A stretch of 64,000 nt of DNA from Candidatus Saccharimonadota bacterium (lineage in GTDB: Bacteria; Patescibacteriota; Saccharimonadia; Saccharimonadales; UBA4665), in the NCBI GenBank assembly GCA_028286245.1, contig JAQBRY010000002.1, positions 78,779-142,778 of the forward strand. Direction: 5' to 3'. The notes under the pieces were generated by a model. That model saw nothing but the letters and a program-made list of their open reading frames with translations, was not told where the DNA came from and made no database searches. The translations under genes were made by a program, and so were the position numbers. Each line of letters opens with the position of its first letter. Position 1 is the stretch's first letter. Positions 1 to 7,000 of this stretch are shown here, one piece after another.

Positions 1-1333
1 CAATGCCCATGCCTGCTCCGGTTGCAGGTAATACTGGAGCGGCAGCTGGCGTGATGGTATTGTAGGAAACGGGCTTCTGGCAAGCAGGCTCGCTAGAAAC
101 AATCGTCTTGTCACCTTGCATAAAGGTGAGCGTCAGGCTAACCATGTAGTGGCCATCAGCGGCATAGGTGTGGGTCTGACCAATAAGGCTACCGGCGTCT
201 ATGGCGTCGCTTCGGACACTGTCGCCCCAGTCGATGATGCCGCTTTTAACAGTAGCGCCGTTAAGGGTGTACTGCACATCGCTAATGCGGACCGAGCGGT
301 TATCGCCAGGCACAATGTTGAGGACGGTACAAACAGGTGCAGCCGTTACGGGCTTACAGGCCTTTTCTACCTTGGCTTCAGAAGTTTTTTCTGGAATGGT
401 ACTGGTTGCGGTGTGGGCAACGTTATCAAGCGTTTCGGTAGTACAGGTAGTAGGAGTTTCGTTCTGGCCAACGATGGCATCGAACTGGTAGGTAATGGTA
501 GTGCCATTTGCAAAGGTTGGGATAGTAACCCCAGCTGCAAAGAACTGGCCTGCGTCAACACCGCCACCGGCGCTTGACGTGAGCGTGCCGCCTACGTAAG
601 TAACGTTGGCTGGTAATGCGTCACGAACAACTAGGTTTACTAGTGGAACGCTGCCGGTGCTAGCTACTACAACGCGATAGGTAACCTTGTCGCCTGCAGT
701 GACATTTAAGTCCTTACTAAAGTTGTTTTGGCCAAACTTGCTAACAGTTTTTTCGATAGCAAAGTCAGGTGTCTTAGGGGTAGCCTTTACGGGGTTACCA
801 CAGCTAGAAAGGATGGCGTATTTAAAGACGCCGTTCTGCATGACCACAAAGGCAGGAATAGAGCCGCTGCGGAATGAAACGCTGGTAGGGCGAGTATAAA
901 AGACCGTACCATTGTTGTTAACGGCAGTGCTACCACCAGGCATGCTCAAGCGGCCGGCGGTAATAGCTGATGTAGCGACAGACGTATTGCTACCGTCTAC
1001 AAAGACTTCACCATTGCTGGTTACATGGCCGGCAACTGCAGTAGACTGCATGCTGCTAATGTCAGCACCGGTAATACCAAAGTAGCTATAAATATCTTGG
1101 ATGCTCTTGGCGCTGGTGCTCTCTTTGCCCGCATTGTAAGCGTTGACGAGTTCAGTAGTGCTATGAGCACCACAGTGAACAACGGCGTTTGCGTCACAGT
1201 CTTGGCCACCGCCAAGGGTGACTTCTGAGGCGCTGGCAGGCAATGCCTGCAGTGCTACTACGCTGGCTGCAACTACGGCAACGGTTAGTAATGCTTTTTT
1301 AATAATGGCTGATGTGCGCGGTAGAATCTTCAT
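1..1333 (-). CDS. LPATG-anchored surface protein with DUF11-like and PKD-like domains (C-terminus cut by window edge)
   Basis: My own translation from an ATG at 1333 runs open to base 1, about 444 codons. An RBS (AGGGAGG, near 1342-1348) precedes the start. The N-terminus (MKILPRTSAIIKKALLTV) is a signal peptide ending near ALPASAS. A central stretch reading KTVSKFGQ...DKVTYRVVV...VRDALPANVTYVGG resembles the DUF11/conserved repeat domain of surface proteins. Next comes a PKD-like segment (IIDWGDS...THTYAADGHY). The last visible residues are LPATGAGMG, the start of a sortase sorting signal; the hydrophobic tail lies outside the window. It is probably attached to the wall by a sortase such as the one at 18283. 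The exact ligand or function is not visible. Confidence 0.85.
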   Translation of the reverse strand, partial: MKILPRTSAIIKKALLTVAVVAASVVALQALPASASEVTLGGGQDCDANAVVHCGAHSTTELVNAYNAGKESTSAKSIQDIYSYFGITGADISSMQSTAVAGHVTSNGEVFVDGSNTSVATSAITAGRLSMPGGSTAVNNNGTVFYTRPTSVSFRSGSIPAFVVMQNGVFKYAILSSCGNPVKATPKTPDFAIEKTVSKFGQNNFSKDLNVTAGDKVTYRVVVASTGSVPLVNLVVRDALPANVTYVGGTLTSSAGGGVDAGQFFAAGVTIPTFANGTTITYQFDAIVGQNETPTTCTTETLDNVAHTATSTIPEKTSEAKVEKACKPVTAAPVCTVLNIVPGDNRSVRISDVQYTLNGATVKSGIIDWGDSVRSDAIDAGSLIGQTHTYAADGHYMVSLTLTFMQGDKTIVSSEPACQKPVSYNTITPAAAPVLPATGAGMGI

Positions 1334-1479
1334 GGCGTGAGCCTCCCTGTCGTTATGGTTTATTCATCATGTCCCACTCGTCTCTTTTTTTCTTTTCTTT
1401 GTTTTGATAATTTCACGATAGGCCGCTGGGCGTCTATCGTATTTCTTACTGTAAAACTCACACCTGTAGTGTTATATAC

Positions 1480-1508
1480 ATATTAGCATAAATAGTATAA
1501 TTTGTCAA
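1480..1508 (-). promoter_or_regulatory. Sigma70-type promoter of the surface protein at 1-1333
   Basis: On the minus strand TTGACA (1508-1503) and TAATAT (1485-1480) are separated by exactly 17 nt. The start codon is about 140 nt downstream, so this gene has a long 5' leader, unlike many others in the window. The -35 box lies immediately downstream of the terminator of the preceding gene. Confidence 0.75.
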
Positions 1509-1509
1509 T

Positions 1510-1539
1510 AAAATAGCCCCTACGGATAGGGGCTATTTT
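1510..1539 (-). terminator. Rho-independent terminator after the 1556-2713 gene
   Basis: AAAATAGCCCC and GGGGCTATTTT form an 11-bp perfect inverted repeat with an 8-nt loop. On the minus strand the stem runs straight into a T-rich tract. It sits just after the stop at 1556 and just before the next gene's promoter. Confidence 0.85.
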
Positions 1540-1555
1540 GCTTGACGGGCGAGTA

Positions 1556-2713
1556 TTAGTCGCGGGTCAGGAAGCGGCGGTACATGCTAGTACCGACGAT
1601 GCTGGCAGCTGCGAACAGGCCGAGGAGACCAATTGTGCTGGCTGCACCAGTCGCTGGAAGCGAGGTCTGGGCAACAGGCTTAACTGGAGTCGGAGTCGTA
1701 GGAGGCGTAACAGGAGGAGTGGTCGTGAATGAAACATTCTTGACACAGTCCGCACCGCTCACGGTCTTTGTAACGGTCTTGCCGTTAGCGTCTACATAGG
1801 TAGCGGTAAAGCTAGCTGTGATGACGGAACTGCCGATCTTACTACCGTAGGTGTGAGAATCGCTCTGCTTAGTGCTTACAGCGGTCTTGTCACCCCAGTC
1901 AATGGTGTAACCGGTAACGGTTGCATTGGTGCTGGTGGCAGTAATGCCGACACTAACTTTGCGGTTCTTGTTGTCTACTGTAAAGTTCTTGGTGTCAATA
2001 ACACACTGCAGCACTGGTGCTGGGGGTGTTACTGGTGGAGGCGTAATTTCGTGTACGGTAACGGTTAGGACAACGTAAACACGCTCGTCCCAACAACCCC
2101 ATACATCGCCTGGCTTACCTTCACTGGTAATAAGCGCACCGTTAGTAACAATGGTGTCAGATACTGGGATGATACCCGTACCGATAGCGTACTGCTGAGC
2201 AGAACCATTGTCGTAGCTAAGCGTCACGTTCTTACTATTAGTACAGTTGATAGTAGCTTGGTTTTTAACAGCGGCTGCATTGTCTGCGCTAATAGTGGCT
2301 TCTGGCTTGAACTGCTTGGCAGGTACAGCGCCGTTAACAGCAACTTTAACGTTTACGCCGTGAGCAACGCTCGCACCGTTACCGTTGTCGTTGTTGTCCT
2401 TGCTGGCACCGTTGTGGACGTACACACGCATCTGAATTTTCTGGCCTTCTACACAGCTAGCGCTGGTAGGGTCAGTAAATGGAGTGGTGCTTTCTTGGTT
2501 GTCACCGTTGACAGGCACGCGGCTTCGTAAGAAATCGCTTTCGTCGCCAGCAGATGGGACACCAGTAAATACGTTAAACGCAGGTACTGGAGAAGCTGGA
2601 GTAGAATCGCCGCTGTATGGGATTGCTCCGGCTACAGCAGTACTTAGGAACAGACTGGCCGCCAGAACAGTTAATGCTGCTGAGGCCTTCTGGAAGAAAT
2701 TAATCTTTTTCAT
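1556..2713 (-). CDS. LPATG-anchored surface protein with PKD-like domain
   Basis: A 385-residue secreted protein. The N-terminus MKKINFFQKASAALTVLAAS is a typical signal peptide with cleavage expected near AVAGA. Residues about 235-330 include a PKD-like unit (YTIDWGDKTAVS...SHTYGS). A threonine/proline-rich spacer (TTPPVTPPTTPTP) leads to LPATGAAST, a hydrophobic stretch and the basic tail RRFLTRD, which is a complete cell-wall sorting signal. The preceding gene (2743-3954) is on the same strand 29 bp upstream, so co-transcription is likely. The layout closely resembles the next protein at 1-1333, and the two may be diverged paralogues. No enzymatic motif was seen. Confidence 0.85.
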   Translation of the reverse strand: MKKINFFQKASAALTVLAASLFLSTAVAGAIPYSGDSTPASPVPAFNVFTGVPSAGDESDFLRSRVPVNGDNQESTTPFTDPTSASCVEGQKIQMRVYVHNGASKDNNDNGNGASVAHGVNVKVAVNGAVPAKQFKPEATISADNAAAVKNQATINCTNSKNVTLSYDNGSAQQYAIGTGIIPVSDTIVTNGALITSEGKPGDVWGCWDERVYVVLTVTVHEITPPPVTPPAPVLQCVIDTKNFTVDNKNRKVSVGITATSTNATVTGYTIDWGDKTAVSTKQSDSHTYGSKIGSSVITASFTATYVDANGKTVTKTVSGADCVKNVSFTTTPPVTPPTTPTPVKPVAQTSLPATGAASTIGLLGLFAAASIVGTSMYRRFLTRD

Positions 2714-2742
2714 AGTTATATCCTTAAATCCTTATTATTCTC

Positions 2743-3954
2743 TTAGTTATACCAAGGGTTAGGGTTGGTTGGAGGAGTAGTTGGCTCCGAACCCTTACCA
2801 CCCTTAGTTGGAGGTGAGGTTGGAGGCTGAGTTTCTGGGGGTTGAGTCACAACCGGAGGTTGTGTTACGACGGGAGGTTTTTCACCACCGCCACCACCAC
2901 CGGTTGTAGGGCCGGTAGTTGGGCCGGTGACGCCAGTTGGCGTATTGTCCTTACCTTTGTCAGCTTCTGGAACTTTTCCAGGAATCTGTGCTGGGTTTTT
3001 TTCAGGAGTATCACCGGTAGTGATACCGGCGGCGGTGCCACCCTGGTCGCTCTGCGTAGTGTTGCCAGTTACAGGGCTTGGAGTAGGACTAGGAGTTGGA
3101 ATAACACCGGCATTCTCGTTTGGCTTGCCGTTGTTATCTTCGAGGGTTACACCCTGCACAAAGATGCGGCCTTCGCTACCGGGTGTAGTCGATAGTAATA
3201 CGCTGCCAAAGTCATCGTAACCATCGTCACCGGGGCGAAGCTGGAATACTATGCCGTACAGTGTTTTATCGGCTTTTGTGTTTTGAATAGCTAGGTGCGG
3301 TTGAACGCGGTACTGGTCGCCGCGGACTGCATTAATAGCAGTAATGTTTGCGCCGTTCTGTGCCCATGCGGAATCGAACTGGCCAGTTGCAACCATAACG
3401 CGGTTGGTAGCTACACAGTCTTGGGCAGCTTGCTTGCGACCGTCTTGACCGGCTGAGTACTTTTGGATTGCTTTGTCAAAAGCGTCAGTTAAAGAGCGCT
3501 TGGGATCAAAAACTACGTGGTCACTTGATGGCTCAGTAATGAGCGCATCTAAGACAGCCAGGGTGCCAATATCGGCTTTACCAGCGGCTGGGCCGTCAGC
3601 GTCAAATAAGCCTGCAACATAAGGAACTTCTTGTCCGGCTGCGCTAACAGCAGGACCCTTAGGAAGGAAAGCTTCCGGTAAGTAGGCCTGCGGGTTGGCT
3701 GCGGCATCAGTAAACTCAATTGTTTTACATGCGTCTGAGACGCTAGTGGTAACGCCGGTGCCGGCTGGGCCATCTTGGCCGTCGTCGCTAGACCTGTTCA
3801 TAGCGAGGGCAGCAGCTCCAGTTCCCCCACCTACTAGTAGAACTCCTGCTACCGCTAGGGCCGTGCGCTTACTAACCCGGTGCTGGGGTTCTTGTGGTTG
3901 GTCGTCAAAACCTTCTGGTCCGCGAAATTCATCGCCTGAGTGTGACTCTGTCAT
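2743..3954 (-). CDS. Membrane-anchored protein with Pro/Thr/Gly-rich C-terminal tail, unknown function
   Basis: I start this gene at the ATG at 3954 rather than the GTG at 3981, because GGAGGA (3962-3967) lies 7 nt before it. A short acidic cytoplasmic N-terminus is followed by one membrane segment near residues 33-50 (ALAVAGVLLVGGGTGAAALA). A roughly 200-residue extracellular domain follows, then a low-complexity tail rich in PTPSP, TTGPTTGGGGGG and PPVTQPP repeats. There is no LPXTG motif; the anchor is the N-terminal helix. The tail probably spans the wall. It is the first gene of the surface-protein cluster and has its own promoter. I do not recognise the globular domain. Confidence 0.75.
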   Translation of the reverse strand: MTESHSGDEFRGPEGFDDQPQEPQHRVSKRTALAVAGVLLVGGGTGAAALAMNRSSDDGQDGPAGTGVTTSVSDACKTIEFTDAAANPQAYLPEAFLPKGPAVSAAGQEVPYVAGLFDADGPAAGKADIGTLAVLDALITEPSSDHVVFDPKRSLTDAFDKAIQKYSAGQDGRKQAAQDCVATNRVMVATGQFDSAWAQNGANITAINAVRGDQYRVQPHLAIQNTKADKTLYGIVFQLRPGDDGYDDFGSVLLSTTPGSEGRIFVQGVTLEDNNGKPNENAGVIPTPSPTPSPVTGNTTQSDQGGTAAGITTGDTPEKNPAQIPGKVPEADKGKDNTPTGVTGPTTGPTTGGGGGGEKPPVVTQPPVVTQPPETQPPTSPPTKGGKGSEPTTPPTNPNPWYN

Positions 3955-3989
3955 TCCATTTTCCTCCGTACTTAATCTCACTTATTGTA

Positions 3990-4018
3990 TTTCTGGAGAT
4001 ATATTGTATAACCAGAAA
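3990..4018. repeat. Inverted repeat in the 5' leader of the 2743-3954 gene
   Basis: TTTCTGG (3990-3996) and CCAGAAA (4012-4018) are perfect inverted arms separated by 15 nt. It lies between the -10 box and the RBS, so it could be an operator or a leader hairpin. Confidence 0.45.
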
Positions 4019-4032
4019 TTTATTACTACGCA

Positions 4033-4061
4033 ATGATAGCATACAATATTAGTATTGTCAA
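4033..4061 (-). promoter_or_regulatory. Sigma70-type promoter of the 2743-3954 gene
   Basis: On the minus strand TTGACA (4061-4056) and TATCAT (4038-4033) are separated by 17 nt. The predicted leader is about 70 nt and contains the inverted repeat at 3990-4018 and an SD sequence. Confidence 0.75.
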
Positions 4062-4082
4062 CTATATTCTATAAGCACTAGC

Positions 4083-4907
4083 TTATTTTCTGGCCACCGT
4101 TGTTACAGCTTGTGCTATGGCCCTGTCGGCAGCCTCGGTATTCCACTTGTGGTATGGAACCCGGGGGTCAAATAGCACAGGCGCTGTGGCAATACCGGCA
4201 GCGTTAAGCTGGGCATCGGTGGCAACATTTACCGCTTTCAGCTCAGCGTTTTTACGAGCGAGCTGACCACGTCTATTAGTATTTACTTCTTCGCCTCCGC
4301 CCAGGCTAATAACGCCATGGCCAGCCGGAAAAGCATATTCCGCCGGGTGGCTCACCAGCACGCCTACCATCTTATCGGTCGGGTCAATGTGGCGCTCAAT
4401 AGGGAGCCGTCTAAAACGGCTCAGCACAAAGGATAGCCCGCCGTTACAAACTTCGGCCAGCAGCCGGGCGTTGGCGTCCGCGTCTTCGGTGAGCGCCAGG
4501 TGCTCAAAATCACTAATGCCGAGATCTCGTTTACCCATGTAGTAACAGTTAGTAACGTCTTGCGCGCCCGGCAGCGCTTCGTCTAAAGCGTCCACCAGTA
4601 ATCCGCCGAGATGTTCTTTAGCACGAGCAAACATCGGGTGGTCGCGACTGTCTTCGTGGATCACGACGTTTACTGCAAGTGGCCGTTCCGGCTTCTTCAC
4701 TTGCACGTACATATCACCGGTAGCCGCGCCGCGTACTGACATGTGGTAGATGTCTTCGGGTCGGTGCAGTATCGGATCGTAGATAGCTTCACCGATCACT
4801 AGGCCTGGCATACCGCTGGCGATGTCATAGCCGTTGTGGTCACCGCTGCCAGGCATTTCGCTAGCATCAAATTCGTAGAGGGCTTCTTGGGTTAATGGCA
4901 ACAGCAT
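4083..4907 (-). CDS. Putative degenerate DUF58/VWA-like protein of a MoxR operon
   Basis: A 274-residue soluble protein, third gene of the VWA-MoxR operon (25 bp after MoxR). The segment near residues 58-90 (VRGAATGDMYVQVKKPE, then LAVNVVIHEDSRDH) has the shape of the DUF58 signature: R..GD with a basic patch, then a VWA-type beta-strand with a D-x-S-x core. A later DKMVGVLVSH...PAGHGVISLGGG also fits the DUF58/VWA order. In MoxR operons a DUF58 gene normally sits beside moxR, so position supports the reading. The match is weak and the metal-site residues are incomplete, so an unrelated protein remains possible. Family assignment is inference. Confidence 0.45.
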   Translation of the reverse strand: MLLPLTQEALYEFDASEMPGSGDHNGYDIASGMPGLVIGEAIYDPILHRPEDIYHMSVRGAATGDMYVQVKKPERPLAVNVVIHEDSRDHPMFARAKEHLGGLLVDALDEALPGAQDVTNCYYMGKRDLGISDFEHLALTEDADANARLLAEVCNGGLSFVLSRFRRLPIERHIDPTDKMVGVLVSHPAEYAFPAGHGVISLGGGEEVNTNRRGQLARKNAELKAVNVATDAQLNAAGIATAPVLFDPRVPYHKWNTEAADRAIAQAVTTVARK

Positions 4908-4931
4908 GGCTGATTCCTATCTTTCCGGTAC

Positions 4932-6005
4932 TTAGGCCGCGTTAAGGACGCGTTCAGTCGCAGCTTCGATGCGTGAAGCACCGTTCGGCTGAGCAGCTAG
5001 ACGTCCTGTTAACGTGTACTCAACAGCGTCTTTAATATCTGTCTCGTTAGTAGTCTGGCGGCCGCGCATGAGCGTAAGTGCCCGTGAAGTACCGCGAATC
5101 TGCTCCGTGATACGACCGTCGGCTTCTTTGATGCCCAAGCCTGCAAGTTCGTCACGGGTTGCCTTGGATACCTTCTTGCCGAGTCGTTTGGCCTCATCGT
5201 TAAATGGAACCTTCTCAACAGCTGCACGTATACCATGGAGCATGCTCGTACTTATGATCGGAGTCATTGACTCAGGCGTGGATTTCCAGTTCTGGTCCCA
5301 GAGTTTGTCCTGAATCATATCTCGCTCCGCTGCATCACCATTGCCAAGCATAGCGCCCAGAGACTGACGAGAACCAAGCGCAGGCGGCATACGGAAAGTA
5401 GTTTTACTGCCCTCATCCGGGTTTGCCGAAGATGCAATAAGTTCTACGCCATTCATCTTAAAGAGCTTGCCGTTTGCGTTAAGCGTACGTTGCGCTAAGA
5501 ATCCTAAGGCCGCATTTAATACATACGGGTTGCCACGGTTAATTTCATCAAAGATGATAACTCGGCTTTCCGGTGTAATTATCGAAGCAATCATGGTCAT
5601 GATCTTTTCGCGAAGTACCGGGTTTTCGCCAGTTTCTCGGAAGATAGTTGCGGCGTCGCCTACCAACTGTGCGGCTGTTAGGTCGGCACGGTGTGGCACA
5701 AATGCTACCTCGTTATCTTGAATGCCGCCAATAATGCGGTGCGCGTTTTCCAACATTGTGGATTTACCACCACCCGGCTGACCGGCCAGTAGTACGTTGC
5801 CGCCTAGAATAAAGCCAGCGATCATCATTTCCTTGGCTCGTTTTTCGCCAATCAACAGATTATCGTATTGCACTACGCCTTGGTTAGCAAATGTTGCTGC
5901 ATGCGTTGCAGCGCTTTCAAGAGACAGCATTTGTCCGGCTGTAATAACTTCTAGGCTAGGGACTGGTTCAGCAGATGTTGGTGGTTGTTCGAGTAGTTGT
6001 GTCAT
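4932..6005 (-). CDS. MoxR-family AAA+ ATPase
   Basis: A 357-residue AAA+ ATPase with Walker A AGQPGGGKST at about residues 74-83 and Walker B VIIFDEINRGNP, the DEINR signature of MoxR proteins. A sensor region ELIASSANPDEG follows. MoxR ATPases act as chaperones that remodel or activate partner proteins carrying VWA domains, usually at the membrane. RBS AAAGGAG precedes the ATG at 6005, which begins 2 bp after the stop of the VWA-like gene. The three genes form one operon. Confidence 0.9.
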   Translation of the reverse strand: MTQLLEQPPTSAEPVPSLEVITAGQMLSLESAATHAATFANQGVVQYDNLLIGEKRAKEMMIAGFILGGNVLLAGQPGGGKSTMLENAHRIIGGIQDNEVAFVPHRADLTAAQLVGDAATIFRETGENPVLREKIMTMIASIITPESRVIIFDEINRGNPYVLNAALGFLAQRTLNANGKLFKMNGVELIASSANPDEGSKTTFRMPPALGSRQSLGAMLGNGDAAERDMIQDKLWDQNWKSTPESMTPIISTSMLHGIRAAVEKVPFNDEAKRLGKKVSKATRDELAGLGIKEADGRITEQIRGTSRALTLMRGRQTTNETDIKDAVEYTLTGRLAAQPNGASRIEAATERVLNAA

Positions 6006-6007
6006 GA

Positions 6008-6943
6008 TTATTCTCCTTTAATTCTTCCTTGTAGTGTCATATTCTTGCGGTAAGCAAATGTGCTGGCCACGCCGATAAGCCCAATACCGCCCAACAGTCT
6101 TAATATGTTGCGGTAAGGAACTTGGGTTTCAATCTGCGCCCCGCTAAATTTGCCTTTGATTGCCTTGGTGATTTTCTTTTCGTCGGCTGCGCTGCCGCTC
6201 CAATATTGACCACCGGTTTCTTTGGTAATTTTAATAAGATCAGTATTTACTGCCGGGTCGGACTGCGTGCCTTTGACGTCCACAACATACACGGCCGTCT
6301 TGCTCGCCTTAGCTTCGGCTATCACGTTGTCGGGCTGGCCAATATCGTGACCGTAGGTTACTACCAGCACGTTTGAGCCCTGGTTGCCGCCTGTTTCGGC
6401 CTTAGCGTCTGTCCTTTGTCCAACGGTACTGATGGCTTGTGAGGTAGCCCTCACCATGTCCGAACCACCGGATGGCATATCGGCCATTACGTCTTCTAAT
6501 TTTCTCGGCTTGGACTCACCAGCGGTCGATAAAATTATTTGATTGGCTGGATTAGCGGTATTTACGCTCGTTACCAGTTTATTGATCGTAGCGAACGGCG
6601 TAACAGTTGGGTCAACTGTAGGATCATCGCTATAGCGAGTGGTACCTGAGTGGTCAACTGCCGTAACTAATGGAGCGGGAGCTTCCTTATGCGTGTCGCC
6701 AGGAATCCAGCCGAGTGTTTCCACTGCTACGCCGATACCACCAAAGATCGCTAAAGGCGCTAACCCGGTGGCAATAACGCGTCGTATATTTAAGTGACTT
6801 GGCTCCTGCCTGACGCCTTCGCCCCACGCTTCTGCAAGACTATCGCGGCGAGCAGCCACGTATTGCTGCGCAACGTACTCAGCAACTTGGCCACCTGCAT
6901 AACCGGCGCCTCCTGCAATAGTTGTGATAAGTTCCACTGACAT
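6008..6943 (-). CDS. BatA-like membrane protein with a VWA domain (leaderless start)
   Basis: About 311 residues. It has one membrane helix near residues 55-78, a periplasmic/extracellular VWA-like domain and a second helix near the C-terminus (ILRLLGGIGLIGVASTFAY), which is the BatA/BatB topology. The MIDAS-like core reads VDHSGTT (D near residue 97), followed by SGGSDMVRATSQ as the second loop and VLVVTYGHD as the third strand; the canonical DxSxS is altered. I choose the ATG at 6943 over the GTG at 6952 because the -10 hexamer TATAGT ends 7 nt before it. The message would be leaderless. It likely serves as the partner or substrate of the downstream MoxR. Confidence 0.7.
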   Translation of the reverse strand: MSVELITTIAGGAGYAGGQVAEYVAQQYVAARRDSLAEAWGEGVRQEPSHLNIRRVIATGLAPLAIFGGIGVAVETLGWIPGDTHKEAPAPLVTAVDHSGTTRYSDDPTVDPTVTPFATINKLVTSVNTANPANQIILSTAGESKPRKLEDVMADMPSGGSDMVRATSQAISTVGQRTDAKAETGGNQGSNVLVVTYGHDIGQPDNVIAEAKASKTAVYVVDVKGTQSDPAVNTDLIKITKETGGQYWSGSAADEKKITKAIKGKFSGAQIETQVPYRNILRLLGGIGLIGVASTFAYRKNMTLQGRIKGE

Positions 6944-6950
6944 AAGAGTC

Positions 6951-6979
6951 ACTATACATGAATAGTGCTATTTTGTCAA
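6951..6979 (-). promoter_or_regulatory. Promoter of the VWA-MoxR operon, predicted leaderless
   Basis: Minus strand: TTGACA (6979-6974), 17-nt spacer, TATAGT (6956-6951), then 7 nt to the ATG at 6943. A start site at the usual 7 nt below the -10 falls on the A of the ATG. No SD sequence is present. Confidence 0.75.
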
Positions 6980-7000
6980 TATTATATGATTAGATGGTTT

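Noticed and set aside
116..577. Plus-strand open frame of about 150 codons
   Set aside because: It is the antisense shadow of the minus-strand LPATG surface protein, which has a signal peptide, RBS, promoter and recognisable domains. Similar shadows occur throughout the window and were left out.
6943..6960. GTG start at 6952 for the VWA-like protein
   Set aside because: It would lie inside the -10 box TATAGT (6951-6956), so it could not be transcribed from that promoter.
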